A stretch of 64,000 nt of DNA from contig NZ_CP062182.1 in the NCBI RefSeq assembly GCF_022700675.1, positions 2,232,001 through 2,296,000 on the forward strand. The letters run 5' to 3'. Origin of the DNA: Acinetobacter sp. ASP199. Its GTDB lineage: Bacteria > Pseudomonadota > Gammaproteobacteria > Pseudomonadales > Moraxellaceae. The position numbers and the translations under genes were made by a program. The notes under the pieces were generated by a model. The model saw only the letters and a list, made by a program, of their open reading frames with translations, had not been told where the DNA came from and made no database searches. Position 1 is the first letter of the stretch; the number at the start of each line of letters is the position of its first letter. Below, one piece after another: positions 1 through 9,788 of this stretch.

Positions 1-390
1 ATTGTCTTTATAACCCAGCCGCTCGATAAAGAGATTACGATTTTTTAAAACATCCTGACTTTCAGGACTCAAGCGTGCCTTGTTCTGTACAGCCAGACCA
101 TAAGTTTCATTGACCACCCCCTGGAAGATATTACACACTTCCTGACGCTTGGGTTGATTCAGGATCCGTCCGCGCCAACTCCATTCAAAATCATCTTTGG
201 TGAGGGTTTTACCCCAGGCTTCAATACGGTCATTCAGTTGCTGCTGCATCTTTGCCATACCCTGCCTGATTTCCTCCTGACTGAGTGGTTTTAGTTCTTC
301 TACTGGCTGTTGTGGTTCTTCCTGTGCCTGAACGGATATATTGAGCAGCAGTAAAGCTGCACAACTTGCTGTGGTCCACCCCTTGTTCAA
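1..390 (-). CDS. Exported hypothetical protein, 3' part cut off by window edge
   Basis: This is the N-terminal 130 codons of a gene that continues past the left edge. The start is a TTG at 388-390, with an AAGGAAAAG ribosome site just upstream. An in-frame TAG five codons upstream rules out a longer protein, and no ATG lies between. The first 22 or so residues form a signal peptide: a short basic start, then a hydrophobic stretch rich in Ala and Leu, ending near Val-Gln-Ala. The mature part starts with a Glu/Gln/Pro-rich linker and becomes an amphipathic, charged region. I do not recognise the family. The product is probably periplasmic. Confidence 0.6.
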   Translation of the reverse strand, partial: MNKGWTTASCAALLLLNISVQAQEEPQQPVEELKPLSQEEIRQGMAKMQQQLNDRIEAWGKTLTKDDFEWSWRGRILNQPKRQEVCNIFQGVVNETYGLAVQNKARLSPESQDVLKNRNLFIERLGYKDN

Positions 391-475
391 GTTCTTTTCC
401 TTATTCTATGTTCTCAATTATTTATACCGAAGATCAGCCCAATGACCAACCCATGCACAAGCCATATTACATAAA

Positions 476-503
476 TCAAAAAAAGCCGCCAATTGGCAGC
501 TTT
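476..503 (-). terminator. Rho-independent terminator after trmL
   Basis: On the minus strand AAGCTGCC and GGCGGCTT form an 8-bp stem (one U-G pair) around an AATT loop, followed by a run of T. It lies about 20 bases after the trmL stop and closes the serS-cysG-trmL unit. Confidence 0.8.
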
Positions 504-523
504 CCTTAAAAAATAAATACGAA

Positions 524-1000
524 TTAAAGCGTTTTAAATTCCTGCTGACGCCAAGCTTCGTACACAATCACTGCTGTCGCATTGGACAGGTTCAGACTAC
601 GTGAATTCTCAGCCATCGGCAAACGGATCCAGTGTTCTTTCGGGAACATCATACGCACATTTTCTGGCAGACCACGTGTTTCTGGTCCCATCAGTAAGGC
701 TACAGGACGATTTAAGTCCGAGGTATGTGGCGTTTCAGAACCTTTAGTCGTCAATGGATAGACTGCATCTGTGCCAATGCCTTTAGAAGCCAAATCTGTC
801 AGACACTCTTCAATATTTTCCCAGATTTGCATATGGGCATATTCATGATAATCTAGACCTGCACGTTTTAGCTTCTTGTCATCCAGTTCAAAACCCAGAG
901 GCTTGACCAAATGCAACTGTGCTCCCGTATTTGCACATAGGCGAATAATATTACCTGTATTGGCAGGAATTTCAGGCTCATATAAAACAACATGGATCAC
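524..1000 (-). CDS. trmL: tRNA (cytidine/uridine-2'-O-)-methyltransferase TrmL
   Basis: The product is a SPOUT-class methyltransferase that puts a 2'-O-methyl group on the wobble base 34 of leucine tRNAs, using S-adenosylmethionine in the cytoplasm. At 158 residues it matches the E. coli protein in length. The family signatures are visible: the EPEIPANTGNIIRLCANTG block at residues 8-26, the MGPETRGLPE turn near 104, and the RSLNLSNATAV knot segment near 133. The start is a GTG at 1000, because the protein begins Met-Ile-His-Val-Val like its relatives and a GAGAAA sequence lies upstream. It follows cysG by 34 bases in the same direction, so the two are probably co-transcribed. Confidence 0.93.
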   Translation of the reverse strand: MIHVVLYEPEIPANTGNIIRLCANTGAQLHLVKPLGFELDDKKLKRAGLDYHEYAHMQIWENIEECLTDLASKGIGTDAVYPLTTKGSETPHTSDLNRPVALLMGPETRGLPENVRMMFPKEHWIRLPMAENSRSLNLSNATAVIVYEAWRQQEFKTL

Positions 1001-1024
1001 AGCTTTTCTCTACTTTGGGGAGTC

Positions 1025-1046
1025 AAGTGGTCGTTTACGACCACTT
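1025..1046. other. Perfect inverted repeat over the cysG stop codon
   Basis: AAGTGGTCG at 1025-1033 and CGACCACTT at 1038-1046 are perfect inverted copies, separated by TTTA. The cysG stop codon (1035-1037) lies in the loop. A T-run follows only on the plus strand, where no gene ends, so this is not an ordinary terminator for cysG. It may be a processing or mRNA-stability hairpin between cysG and trmL. Confidence 0.6.
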
Positions 1047-2408
1047 AAGTTTTTCACGTAAACGCACCACTTCACCAATAATGGTCAAGGTTGGTGCCTG
1101 AATATGGTGCTCAGATACTTTAGATGCAATATCCTGGAGCGAACCGACTACCACTTTTTGCTCAGGTGTAGTGCCTTTAGATACCAAAGCCACCGGCATA
1201 TCTGGACGTTGACCGTGAGCAATCAGTTGCGCACAGATCTTTTCCAGTCCAACTAAGCCCATATACAGCACTAAAGTCTGGTTTTCATAGACCAGTTCAC
1301 TCCAAGGCAGCTCAGGTGAGCCTTCTTTTAAATGACCTGTCAGGAAACGCACACTTTGCGCATAATCACGATGCGTCAGTGGAATACCGGCATAGGCTGA
1401 ACAGCCAGAAGCTGCGGTAATACCGGGAACAACCTGGAAAGCCACACCCGCAGCGAACAGTTCTTCAATCTCTTCACCACCACGCCCGAAAATAAACGGA
1501 TCACCACCTTTCAGACGACAGACCCGCTTACCTTCACTCGCGTATTTCACCAGCAAAGCATTGATCCCTTCTTGTGGTACAGCATGGTTAGATCGCGCCT
1601 TACCGACGTAGATCTTCTCCGCATCACGACGACAAAGTTCCATGATTGGTGCAGAGACCAGACGGTCATAAATCACCACATCTGCCTGTTGCATCAGGCG
1701 TAAGGCTTTTATTGTTAATAGCTCTGGATCACCCGGACCTGCGCCAACGAGATAAACCTCACCTTTCGGCTTTTGCCATTCATTTAAAGCTTGCTCGATC
1801 AGGCGATCTGCTTCTGCGATATTGTCGTTAAACACCTGTTCTTTCAGCGGGCTGGCATATAAGTCTTCCCAGAAAATACGGCGTTCATCCGGATTAGCAA
1901 TTTTGGCTTTAACAGCACTACGCCATTTACCAGAAAATTTAGCCAGTTTGCCCATACCATGCGGAATAGTGGTTTCTAGCTGGGTACGAATCTGACGGGA
2001 CAGTACCGGTGAGGTACCGTTACTGGCTACAGAAACAACCAGCGGTGAACGGTCAATAATCGCCGGCACCATAAAGCGGCAATGCGGTGGATCATCTACA
2101 CTATTTACCAACACATTTTCAGCTTCACAGGCATCAAAGACCTGACGGTTGACTTCAGCTTCATCAGTCGCTGCAATCACCAGACGGTAAGAACGTAATG
2201 GAATTTCAGAATTGAAAGGTGCCTGAACATATTGACCAGCAGTTGCTAGAACAATCTCAAGCAAACCCGCCTCAATTTCAGGTGCAATTACCGAGATAAC
2301 TGCACCTGCTTTCTGTAGCAATACCGCTTTTCGGTACGCAATATGTCCACCACCGACAATCAGACAGGGTTGCTGCTGCAACTTTAACGAGATTGGGAAA
2401 ATATCCAC
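1035..2408 (-). CDS. cysG: Siroheme synthase (fused CysG)
   Basis: This multifunctional enzyme turns uroporphyrinogen III into siroheme, the cofactor of sulfite and nitrite reductases. The N-terminal third is the dehydrogenase/ferrochelatase part with a GGGHIAYRKA Rossmann motif near residue 18. The C-terminal half is the SAM-dependent methyltransferase, with VGAGPGDPELLT near 221, GDPFIFGRGGEE near 300 and VVPGITAASG near 325. I place the start at a GTG (2406-2408), which follows GAGG by six bases and gives the protein start MDIFPISLKLQ that I associate with Acinetobacter CysG. A TTG twelve bases upstream is the alternative. It sits between serS and trmL on the same strand. Confidence 0.93.
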   Translation of the reverse strand: MDIFPISLKLQQQPCLIVGGGHIAYRKAVLLQKAGAVISVIAPEIEAGLLEIVLATAGQYVQAPFNSEIPLRSYRLVIAATDEAEVNRQVFDACEAENVLVNSVDDPPHCRFMVPAIIDRSPLVVSVASNGTSPVLSRQIRTQLETTIPHGMGKLAKFSGKWRSAVKAKIANPDERRIFWEDLYASPLKEQVFNDNIAEADRLIEQALNEWQKPKGEVYLVGAGPGDPELLTIKALRLMQQADVVIYDRLVSAPIMELCRRDAEKIYVGKARSNHAVPQEGINALLVKYASEGKRVCRLKGGDPFIFGRGGEEIEELFAAGVAFQVVPGITAASGCSAYAGIPLTHRDYAQSVRFLTGHLKEGSPELPWSELVYENQTLVLYMGLVGLEKICAQLIAHGQRPDMPVALVSKGTTPEQKVVVGSLQDIASKVSEHHIQAPTLTIIGEVVRLREKLKWS

Positions 2409-2479
2409 GAAAAGCCTCAAATATTTAGATCTGACTGTCTAAGCAATTTTCATGCACATTTTGGTGCACACACCGATAT

Positions 2480-3760
<1,281 letters not shown>

Positions 3761-3851
3761 TTAGATAAGAAAAAAACTGGCTATAGTGTAAGCTCTTAAC
3801 GGCAAAAAATACAGTGACCTGGTGGATGGCTGCGCCTTATTAGCACAATAT

Positions 3852-4607
3852 TTAAGGGGTTGTTTTTGGCAATACTGATAAATATTCAGGTCGGATGATC
3901 TCGCTTAATGCCGTATAAGGCACTTTTAATTCCGCCATGGCACTTGTCGACTTGCTCAACTCACCTGCTGGATAGACCAGCACCAAGCCTTGACTGTCAA
4001 AATAATAATTGTCACTTAACCCCAATTGCTTTGATGTGACTTGTGCACGATCCAGCCAGTCTTGGTTTTCTCGATATAAAGCCTGTATTAGCTTTTCTTC
4101 AGTATTGCCCCGCATAATTTGATAAAGAGCCAAACGTTTCTTTTGCTTGAGGTCCAGATTGACATATTCAATATGAGATTGTGGCTGTGCTGCGCGTTCA
4201 GGCTGATGAACAGTTTTAAATATAAAAGTCGCCAGATGACCATACTGATTCAAATAGCTGACCTGAATGGAACGCTGCTCAAAAAATTTCGGCTGATCCT
4301 TTGCTTTATGACTGGTTACTTTGTTAAAGACAACTGGCTCGGTACGCTGGATACGCTCGATAAAATACTGATCAATCCAGCTTATATTGGTATCCACGGT
4401 TTGCAGATCAAAACGCACACACGCTTCCGCTTCGCACACAATCTCATTAGAACCTTTAACCGGAATAGTTTTAGACTGTATTTGCCCTGCTTCTTCTGTT
4501 TGCGCTGATGCATTGACTGAAGACGTTTGAGGCTGGCAGGCAAACAGCCCGACATTCAGACATAAAATACAGACGATCCAGCCTGTTTTAAATGAAGTTA
4601 TTTTCAT
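3852..4607 (-). CDS. RsiV/DUF3298-like lipoprotein
   Basis: This predicted lipoprotein begins with a basic n-region, a hydrophobic core and a lipobox ending Leu-Phe-Ala-Cys at about residue 24. The start is ATG at 4607, which has AGGTG upstream; the longest frame would add three residues. The C-terminal two thirds (with WIDQYFIERI, SYLNQYGHLATF, YVNLDLKQKK and YYFDSQGLVLVYPAGE) resembles the DUF3298 fold found in RsiV-type proteins and some lysozyme-binding proteins. No ECF sigma factor gene is adjacent, so an anti-sigma role is not supported. It lies upstream of serS on the same strand with about 100 bases between. The exact ligand or function is unknown. Confidence 0.7.
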   Translation of the reverse strand: MKITSFKTGWIVCILCLNVGLFACQPQTSSVNASAQTEEAGQIQSKTIPVKGSNEIVCEAEACVRFDLQTVDTNISWIDQYFIERIQRTEPVVFNKVTSHKAKDQPKFFEQRSIQVSYLNQYGHLATFIFKTVHQPERAAQPQSHIEYVNLDLKQKKRLALYQIMRGNTEEKLIQALYRENQDWLDRAQVTSKQLGLSDNYYFDSQGLVLVYPAGELSKSTSAMAELKVPYTALSEIIRPEYLSVLPKTTP

Positions 4608-4727
4608 CCTAAGCACCTGAAATTTTGCGATTTCATTGACTTAACTTTTGTTTATTTTAAAACGCCCGAATCTCCAGATATATGCGAACCTTGTAATGTC
4701 TCCACATCCATCTCGATCATTGGCAAT

Positions 4728-4755
4728 AAAAAAGCAACCCGGAGGTTGCTTTTTT
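4728..4755 (-). terminator. Rho-independent terminator after lolA
   Basis: AAAGCAACC and GGTTGCTTT pair around a short CGGA loop, with a T-run on the minus strand. It lies about 20 bases after the lolA stop. Confidence 0.85.
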
Positions 4756-4774
4756 ATTGAGCTGATATTGATAC

Positions 4775-5470
4775 TTATTGATCAATAATGTCTGTTCCTT
4801 TAGGCGGTGTGAAATTAAAGGTCGATGCCGGAATACTGGCATTCACTTTCACATTGCTAAAGTTGATATAAGTGGTTTGACCCAAGGAATCTTCCAGAAT
4901 CATCAGACTTGGTGCCTTATTCGCGCCAAAGCTGATGGTCAGGCTTTCAAACACGCCATCACTAGCTTTTGGATACAGCTTATAATAAGTCTTGCCTTTA
5001 TTTGGCTGAGTCACACGATAAGACTGCATGATCTGGTTGGTATTGCCAGAGAGCAATAATGCTGGTGTATTGGAGACCTGTTCATCCAGGTTCTGACGGA
5101 CCGCTTGCTGCAAGTCTGGGTCATAAATCCAGACGGTTTTGCCAGTTGTGGCAATTGTCTGTTTTGAAGGTGCCGTGGTTTCCCAATAGAATTTACCCGG
5201 ACGCTGCACTTTCATCACACCACGAAAGGTCTGGTTCATGTGCTGGGCGCTCAAACCTTTTTTCTGAGTCGCTTTAGGATTGGTAATCTTGGTACTTTGC
5301 TCAAAGTTTGCCGTTAAGCTACGGATATTACTCAGCTGTTTAACCAGATTCGCAGTGGCTTGCTGCTCCGTCGCTGCCGCAGGTGCGGCAAACACAGTTG
5401 TACTCATCACCGGGGCAATTGTTGCGGCACCTAAGGTAATCGCACAGACGGTTTTACGAAGCATATTCAT
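4775..5470 (-). CDS. lolA: Outer-membrane lipoprotein carrier protein LolA
   Basis: LolA is the periplasmic chaperone that takes lipoproteins from the LolCDE release complex in the inner membrane to the outer-membrane receptor LolB. The protein has a cleavable signal peptide of about 32 residues ending near Val-Phe-Ala-Ala. The mature domain shows the LolA pattern: LSNIRSLTANFEQ, FRGVMKVQRPGKFYWET, the KTVWIYDPDLQQAV strand and a C-terminal FNFTPPKGTDIID. I choose the ATG at 5470 because AAAAAGGTGAGAAT precedes it with correct spacing; the longest frame adds eight residues. It is a single-gene unit between rpmA and the lipoprotein gene, closed by its own terminator. Confidence 0.93.
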   Translation of the reverse strand: MNMLRKTVCAITLGAATIAPVMSTTVFAAPAAATEQQATANLVKQLSNIRSLTANFEQSTKITNPKATQKKGLSAQHMNQTFRGVMKVQRPGKFYWETTAPSKQTIATTGKTVWIYDPDLQQAVRQNLDEQVSNTPALLLSGNTNQIMQSYRVTQPNKGKTYYKLYPKASDGVFESLTISFGANKAPSLMILEDSLGQTTYINFSNVKVNASIPASTFNFTPPKGTDIIDQ

Positions 5471-5665
5471 ATTCTCACCTTTTTGTATTTGCATATCGCT
5501 ATTTATCTAATGACTCATCTTAAACGAATTTCAAAAACTAAGATGATAGAAAATAAGAAGTTTTGTATTGTTATTAATGCAAAATCCCTGCTTTTGTTCA
5601 TCATGATGAAGATGGTTGCTTATTCTCCAGCCATATTTTCAAACTGACTCATCAATCTTCAAGCA

Positions 5666-5697
5666 TAAAAAAACCCACAGAATCTGTGGGTTTTTTT
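5666..5697 (-). terminator. Rho-independent terminator after rpmA
   Basis: AACCCACAG and CTGTGGGTT form a strong stem around a three-base loop, with A and T runs on both sides. It ends the rplU-rpmA operon. Confidence 0.9.
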
Positions 5698-5710
5698 CTA
5701 TTTCAGCAGA

Positions 5711-5965
5711 TTATGCTTCAACAGATACGTAGCGACGACCGAATTGGCCTTTCACTTCGAATTTTACTACGCCATCAGCAGTAGCAAATAAAGTATGGTC
5801 ACGGCCCATACCTACGTTAACACCAGCGTGGAATTCAGTACCACGTTGACGAACGATGATGTTACCTGCAGTTACAGTTTGACCACCGTAAACTTTAACA
5901 CCTAACATCTTAGGATTCGAATCACGACCGTTCTTAGTCGAACCACCGGCTTTTTTAGTTGCCAT
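5711..5965 (-). CDS. rpmA: 50S ribosomal protein L27
   Basis: L27 is a large-subunit ribosomal protein whose N-terminus reaches the peptidyl transferase centre. At 84 residues it has the normal length. It starts [16 protein letters not shown], and the family core follows ([33 protein letters not shown]). There is no N-terminal extension of the Firmicutes type that needs cleavage. It lies 19 bases after rplU with TAGGAG before the ATG, forming the universal rplU-rpmA pair. Confidence 0.97.
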   Translation of the reverse strand: MATKKAGGSTKNGRDSNPKMLGVKVYGGQTVTAGNIIVRQRGTEFHAGVNVGMGRDHTLFATADGVVKFEVKGQFGRRYVSVEA

Positions 5966-5984
5966 GTCTCATTACTCCTAGTAA

Positions 5985-6296
5985 TTAGCCTGAAATGCTA
6001 GTAATTTTCAACTCGGTGAACCATTGACGGTGACCTTGTTGTTTACGGTAGTGCTTACGACGACGCATTTTGATGATGCGGATTTTGTCGTGACGACCAT
6101 GGCTAACTACTTCTGCAGTTACTTTAGCGCCAGCTACCACTGGAGCACCGATTTGAATGCTTTCACCGTTTACAAGCATCAACACGTCATCAAAAGTAAC
6201 AGTTGCGCCAGTTTCAGCTTTCAATAATTCAACTTTAAGGGTTTCGCCCTCAACTACACGGTGCTGTTTACCACCGCTTTGGATTACTGCGTACAT
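5985..6296 (-). CDS. rplU: 50S ribosomal protein L21
   Basis: L21 binds 23S rRNA in the large ribosomal subunit. Counted from the ATG at 6296 the protein is 103 residues, the same as in E. coli, and starts [14 protein letters not shown]. The conserved C-terminal [16 protein letters not shown] block is present. The longest open frame begins 23 codons earlier, but that extension is not part of L21, and GGAG lies 8 bases before the chosen ATG. A leader of about 85 bases separates it from the candidate promoter at 6388-6416. Confidence 0.96.
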   Translation of the reverse strand: MYAVIQSGGKQHRVVEGETLKVELLKAETGATVTFDDVLMLVNGESIQIGAPVVAGAKVTAEVVSHGRHDKIRIIKMRRRKHYRKQQGHRQWFTELKITSISG

Positions 6297-6387
6297 AATG
6301 TACTCCAAATATGCCCGTGTCGTCGTGCCGATAAAGGGATATACCGGTCTTAAAACGTACGCCACTGGGGGTTATACAAGGGCAAAG

Positions 6388-6416
6388 ATTTTAAGGGATA
6401 TTCGAATAAACAACAA
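6388..6416 (-). promoter_or_regulatory. Candidate sigma-70 promoter for rplU-rpmA
   Basis: On the minus strand TTGTTG and TAAAAT are separated by exactly 17 bases, about 90 bases before the rplU ATG. The -10 is one base from consensus and the -35 is weaker. Position and spacing fit a promoter for the ribosomal pair. Confidence 0.45.
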
Positions 6417-6752
6417 GCCATTTTATAGAAATATTGATGAAGACATTTATCCATCTCTTTGAGATTATGCTAATTTTAGTAAAATCAGACACTCATGCAA
6501 TTTTTTGCTACAAAAATCAACAGAGCCGGACGGCTATTTTTAAGTAGTATACTGAGCCACAAATTTCGGAATACATGATCCGTAGAGGTAAATCGATCAA
6601 GTACAGTCAGCCACCTGAAATCGGCTGGATGGAGTATATTCATCATAAAAAGCTGATTTTTAGTGGAGTTTGTACGTTTCTTATGTTTCATGGATGTTAT
6701 AAATTGTTAAACTACCAACTTGAGATTTACCAAACTAGAGGTTTCCTTTCAC
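6417..6752. other. Intergenic region between divergent rplU and ispB
   Basis: This AT-rich gap contains the start signals for ispB and sequence upstream of the rplU promoter. Short frames inside it lack convincing ribosome sites or familiar composition. I see no RNA gene. Confidence 0.5.
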
Positions 6753-7730
6753 ATGACCATCGACTTTAAGCAAGATATTCTCGCTCCTGTGGCACACGAC
6801 TTTGCTGCGATGGACACATTCATTAATGAAGGGATTACTTCAAAAGTTGCCTTAGTCATGGCAGTCAGCAAGCATGTGGTTGAAGCCGGTGGCAAGCGTA
6901 TGCGCCCGATTATGTGCTTACTTGCCGCTAAAGCCTGTGGCGCAGATGATCTGGAGCAGTCTCGTAAACTTGCAGCGATTATTGAAATGCTGCATACCGC
7001 CACGTTAGTACATGATGACGTCGTAGATGAGTCTGGCCTGCGCCGTGGCCGTCCAACTGCCAATGCAACCTGGAATAACCAGACTGCCGTACTGGTTGGT
7101 GACTTCCTGATCTCACGTGCCTTTGACCTGCTGGTTGATCTCAACAATATGGTATTACTCAAGGACTTCTCAACCGGTACCTGTGAAATTGCCGAGGGTG
7201 AAGTGTTGCAGTTGCAATCTCAACATCAGCCTGAAACGACTGAAGAAACGTATTTAAATATTATTCATGGCAAGACATCTCGCCTGTTCGAGCTGGCGAC
7301 TGAAGGTGCTGCCATCCTGACTGGCAAAGAAGAGTTCCGTGCACCGCTACGAACTTTTGCCGGTCACTTCGGGAATGCTTTCCAGATCATTGACGATATT
7401 CTGGATTACACCTCAGATGCAGAAACACTGGGCAAGAACATCGGGGATGACCTGATGGAAGGTAAACCAACCTTGCCATTGATTGCTGCACTGAAAAATA
7501 CCTCTGGGGATGACTTCGAGATTGTGCGTAAGAGCATTGCAACAGGCGGTACTGACCACCTTGAACAGGTGATTCGTATTGTCAACGCATCCGGTGCTCT
7601 GGATTACTGCCGTCAGCGTGCGACTGAAGAAACCGAAGCTGCGATCGCGGCACTGGATCTACTTCCGGATTCGGAATACCGTCAGGCGCTGATTAACCTG
7701 GCCAAACTTGCACTTCATCGCATCCAATAG
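6753..7730 (+). CDS. ispB: Trans-polyprenyl diphosphate synthase (IspB type)
   Basis: This enzyme extends farnesyl diphosphate with isopentenyl diphosphate to make the long prenyl tail of ubiquinone. Acinetobacter is known for ubiquinone-9, so the product is probably nonaprenyl rather than octaprenyl diphosphate; that is inference. Both Asp-rich metal motifs are present: DDVVDE near residue 84 and DDILDYTSD near 212, along with GGKRMRP near 46. I use the ATG at 6753, which follows AGAGG and begins MTIDFKQDI; a TTG eleven codons earlier opens the longest frame. At 325 residues it matches E. coli IspB (323). The gene is divergent from rplU-rpmA, a common neighbourhood. Confidence 0.92.
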   Translation: MTIDFKQDILAPVAHDFAAMDTFINEGITSKVALVMAVSKHVVEAGGKRMRPIMCLLAAKACGADDLEQSRKLAAIIEMLHTATLVHDDVVDESGLRRGRPTANATWNNQTAVLVGDFLISRAFDLLVDLNNMVLLKDFSTGTCEIAEGEVLQLQSQHQPETTEETYLNIIHGKTSRLFELATEGAAILTGKEEFRAPLRTFAGHFGNAFQIIDDILDYTSDAETLGKNIGDDLMEGKPTLPLIAALKNTSGDDFEIVRKSIATGGTDHLEQVIRIVNASGALDYCRQRATEETEAAIAALDLLPDSEYRQALINLAKLALHRIQ

Positions 7731-7745
7731 ATATCTACCTCGCCT

Positions 7746-9788
7746 ATGCATATTAAGTTTCTCGATATTTTCCAAAGCATGCAGCAACAGCTTGAGCAGC
7801 CTCAAGCCAAGCTGGATGAAAACCTGTTAATTGAACTCGTTAATCGTATACGACCAATAGACAGCAAAAATACTGAAGAAATCGAAGAAAAATTTCAGGC
7901 GTTTTTACAGTCCTTACTGCTCACCCCCAATGCGGTTTCTACCTTGCAGACCTTTGTGCTGCGTGTGATTAACCGCTATAAACAGACCAGCCTGTTTTCT
8001 GATACCGGCATTTTATCTCTAGACGGTTTCTGGAATCAGCTCAACCAGCGTATTGGCGCGCACATTTTACCCATGATTCCGGATGATAAAAGCCTGCAGG
8101 AACTGATGCGCCGGGTCTTTCATGAACGTAGTGACCGCTACTGGCTCGACTATCTGGCAGATGAAGACTGGCTGCGACTGTTTAGCGTGATGAATCAAGG
8201 GCATTCCAATCAGCCTGAAAAAATCCGGATTAAAGATGAACTGATCAAGGCACTGACCATCCTGTCATACCGCGTCAGTGGTATTGCCCTGCATCCTGAA
8301 TTTATCAACGCCCAGCCTGAACTGATGGAATATGAATCACCTTTTCTGATTCAGAACCGTGAGATCAATGAGTTTATTCAGGAATATAAAAAGCGCTTTA
8401 ACACGGTAGAACTGGTTGATTCGATCCTGCCACCAGATGCTTCTCAGGCGATGGTGATGCTGGAGCAGTGTCATGATGTCGTCGCGAAGATTCGCCGCTC
8501 GACCAAACGCATTGGGGTGAGTGTGAGCCTGACCTACATGCTGGCTCTGCTGGAACAATGTCTGGAACGGATTGAAATTCTATTAAATATGATCATGGAT
8601 GATGACCAGTTGCGTTATCAGTCTATGGGGTATTTTCTGGTGGATATTACTGAAGCACTTTATAGTGAACGCAGTGTCCGCTCCCTGCTGGCGACCAACA
8701 GTGAATTACTGGCTTTACAGGTGACGGAGAATGCCTCCAAAACTGGAGAGCATTATGTAAGTAGCGATAAGCAGGGCTTCCTGGCCATGTATAAGGCGGC
8801 AGCGGGTGCCGGAGCCATTATTGCCATTATGGCAACCCTAAAAATCCTGATGGCACGCGTGACCATGGCGCCGCTCATGCAAGCCTTTAGCTACAGCATG
8901 AATTACTCACTGGGTTTTATGCTCATCCATGTGCTGCATTTTACTGTTGCCACCAAACAGCCCGCGATGACCGCAGCTGCACTGGCTTCTACGGTACAGC
9001 AGCGTAAAGGCTCCAAAACAGCACAGATTGCTGAATTGGCTGCGTTAATCGTAAATATTATCCGGACCCAGTTTGTCGCAATTCTGGGGAATATCTCCAT
9101 TGCTATTCCCGTTGCTGCCTTGCTAACCTTTATGTGGGATGCAGCCCTGCATGAACCTTTAATGAATCATGCCAAAGCAGCCAAGACCTTACATGATCTG
9201 AATCCGTTTACTTCACTTGCGGTTCCACACGCTGCAATTGCCGGGGTTTGCCTGTTTCTATCAGGCCTGCTAGCCGGTTATTTTGACAATATGGCTGTAT
9301 ATCGTAAGGTCGGGCCACGCCTGAAAGCCCATGCCCGTCTGGCTGCCCTGATGGGACAAGAACGCTTAAATAAATTTGCCGAATATATGGAACGTAATTT
9401 AGGTGCCTTAGGCGGTAACTTTATTTTCGGGATCATGCTCGGCAGTATGGGTACAATTGGTTATATCCTTGGGCTGCCGTTAGATATTCGTCATATTGCC
9501 TTTGCTTCGGCCAACTTTATTCAAGGCCTAATCAATATTAACGGTCCTGATATTGGCTTGGTTGTAGTGTCTTTTCTGGGTGTGTTACTGATTGGTCTGA
9601 CTAACCTGTTCGTCAGCTTTAGCCTGACCATTATTGTGGCATTACGTGCACGTCGGGTGCGTTTCGAACAATGGAAGCCTCTGGCGAAACTGGTCATGAC
9701 CCATTTCCTGACTCGACCGAGCGATTTCTTCTGGCCACCCAAGCAAGATGTTGATATTGACGAAAATCATACAACCAGCAAAGGTTGA
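7746..9788 (+). CDS. Membrane protein of the 'site-specific recombinase' (Gcr/SpecificRecomb) family
   Basis: The 680-residue protein belongs to a family labelled site-specific recombinase in databases (PF10136, Gcr-like). What is visible argues for an integral membrane protein. The first ~330 residues are helical and charged. Then come several hydrophobic helices (near 350-375, 380-400, 440-470, 495-520, 555-580 and 600-640), with a short basic C-terminus. I see no tyrosine-recombinase R..HxxR..Y set and no serine-recombinase start. It begins 15 bases after ispB, without an obvious ribosome site, and is probably co-transcribed with it. The true function is unknown and the recombinase name should be treated with caution. 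Confidence 0.7.
   Translation: MHIKFLDIFQSMQQQLEQPQAKLDENLLIELVNRIRPIDSKNTEEIEEKFQAFLQSLLLTPNAVSTLQTFVLRVINRYKQTSLFSDTGILSLDGFWNQLNQRIGAHILPMIPDDKSLQELMRRVFHERSDRYWLDYLADEDWLRLFSVMNQGHSNQPEKIRIKDELIKALTILSYRVSGIALHPEFINAQPELMEYESPFLIQNREINEFIQEYKKRFNTVELVDSILPPDASQAMVMLEQCHDVVAKIRRSTKRIGVSVSLTYMLALLEQCLERIEILLNMIMDDDQLRYQSMGYFLVDITEALYSERSVRSLLATNSELLALQVTENASKTGEHYVSSDKQGFLAMYKAAAGAGAIIAIMATLKILMARVTMAPLMQAFSYSMNYSLGFMLIHVLHFTVATKQPAMTAAALASTVQQRKGSKTAQIAELAALIVNIIRTQFVAILGNISIAIPVAALLTFMWDAALHEPLMNHAKAAKTLHDLNPFTSLAVPHAAIAGVCLFLSGLLAGYFDNMAVYRKVGPRLKAHARLAALMGQERLNKFAEYMERNLGALGGNFIFGIMLGSMGTIGYILGLPLDIRHIAFASANFIQGLININGPDIGLVVVSFLGVLLIGLTNLFVSFSLTIIVALRARRVRFEQWKPLAKLVMTHFLTRPSDFFWPPKQDVDIDENHTTSKG

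Noticed and set aside
6485-6691. Minus-strand frame of 68 codons between rplU and ispB
   Set aside because: No ribosome site or recognisable protein features; it lies in the divergent promoter region.
7746-9788. Sign of a mobile element from the recombinase family name
   Set aside because: There are no flanking repeats, attachment site or other mobile genes, and the protein looks like an integral membrane protein.
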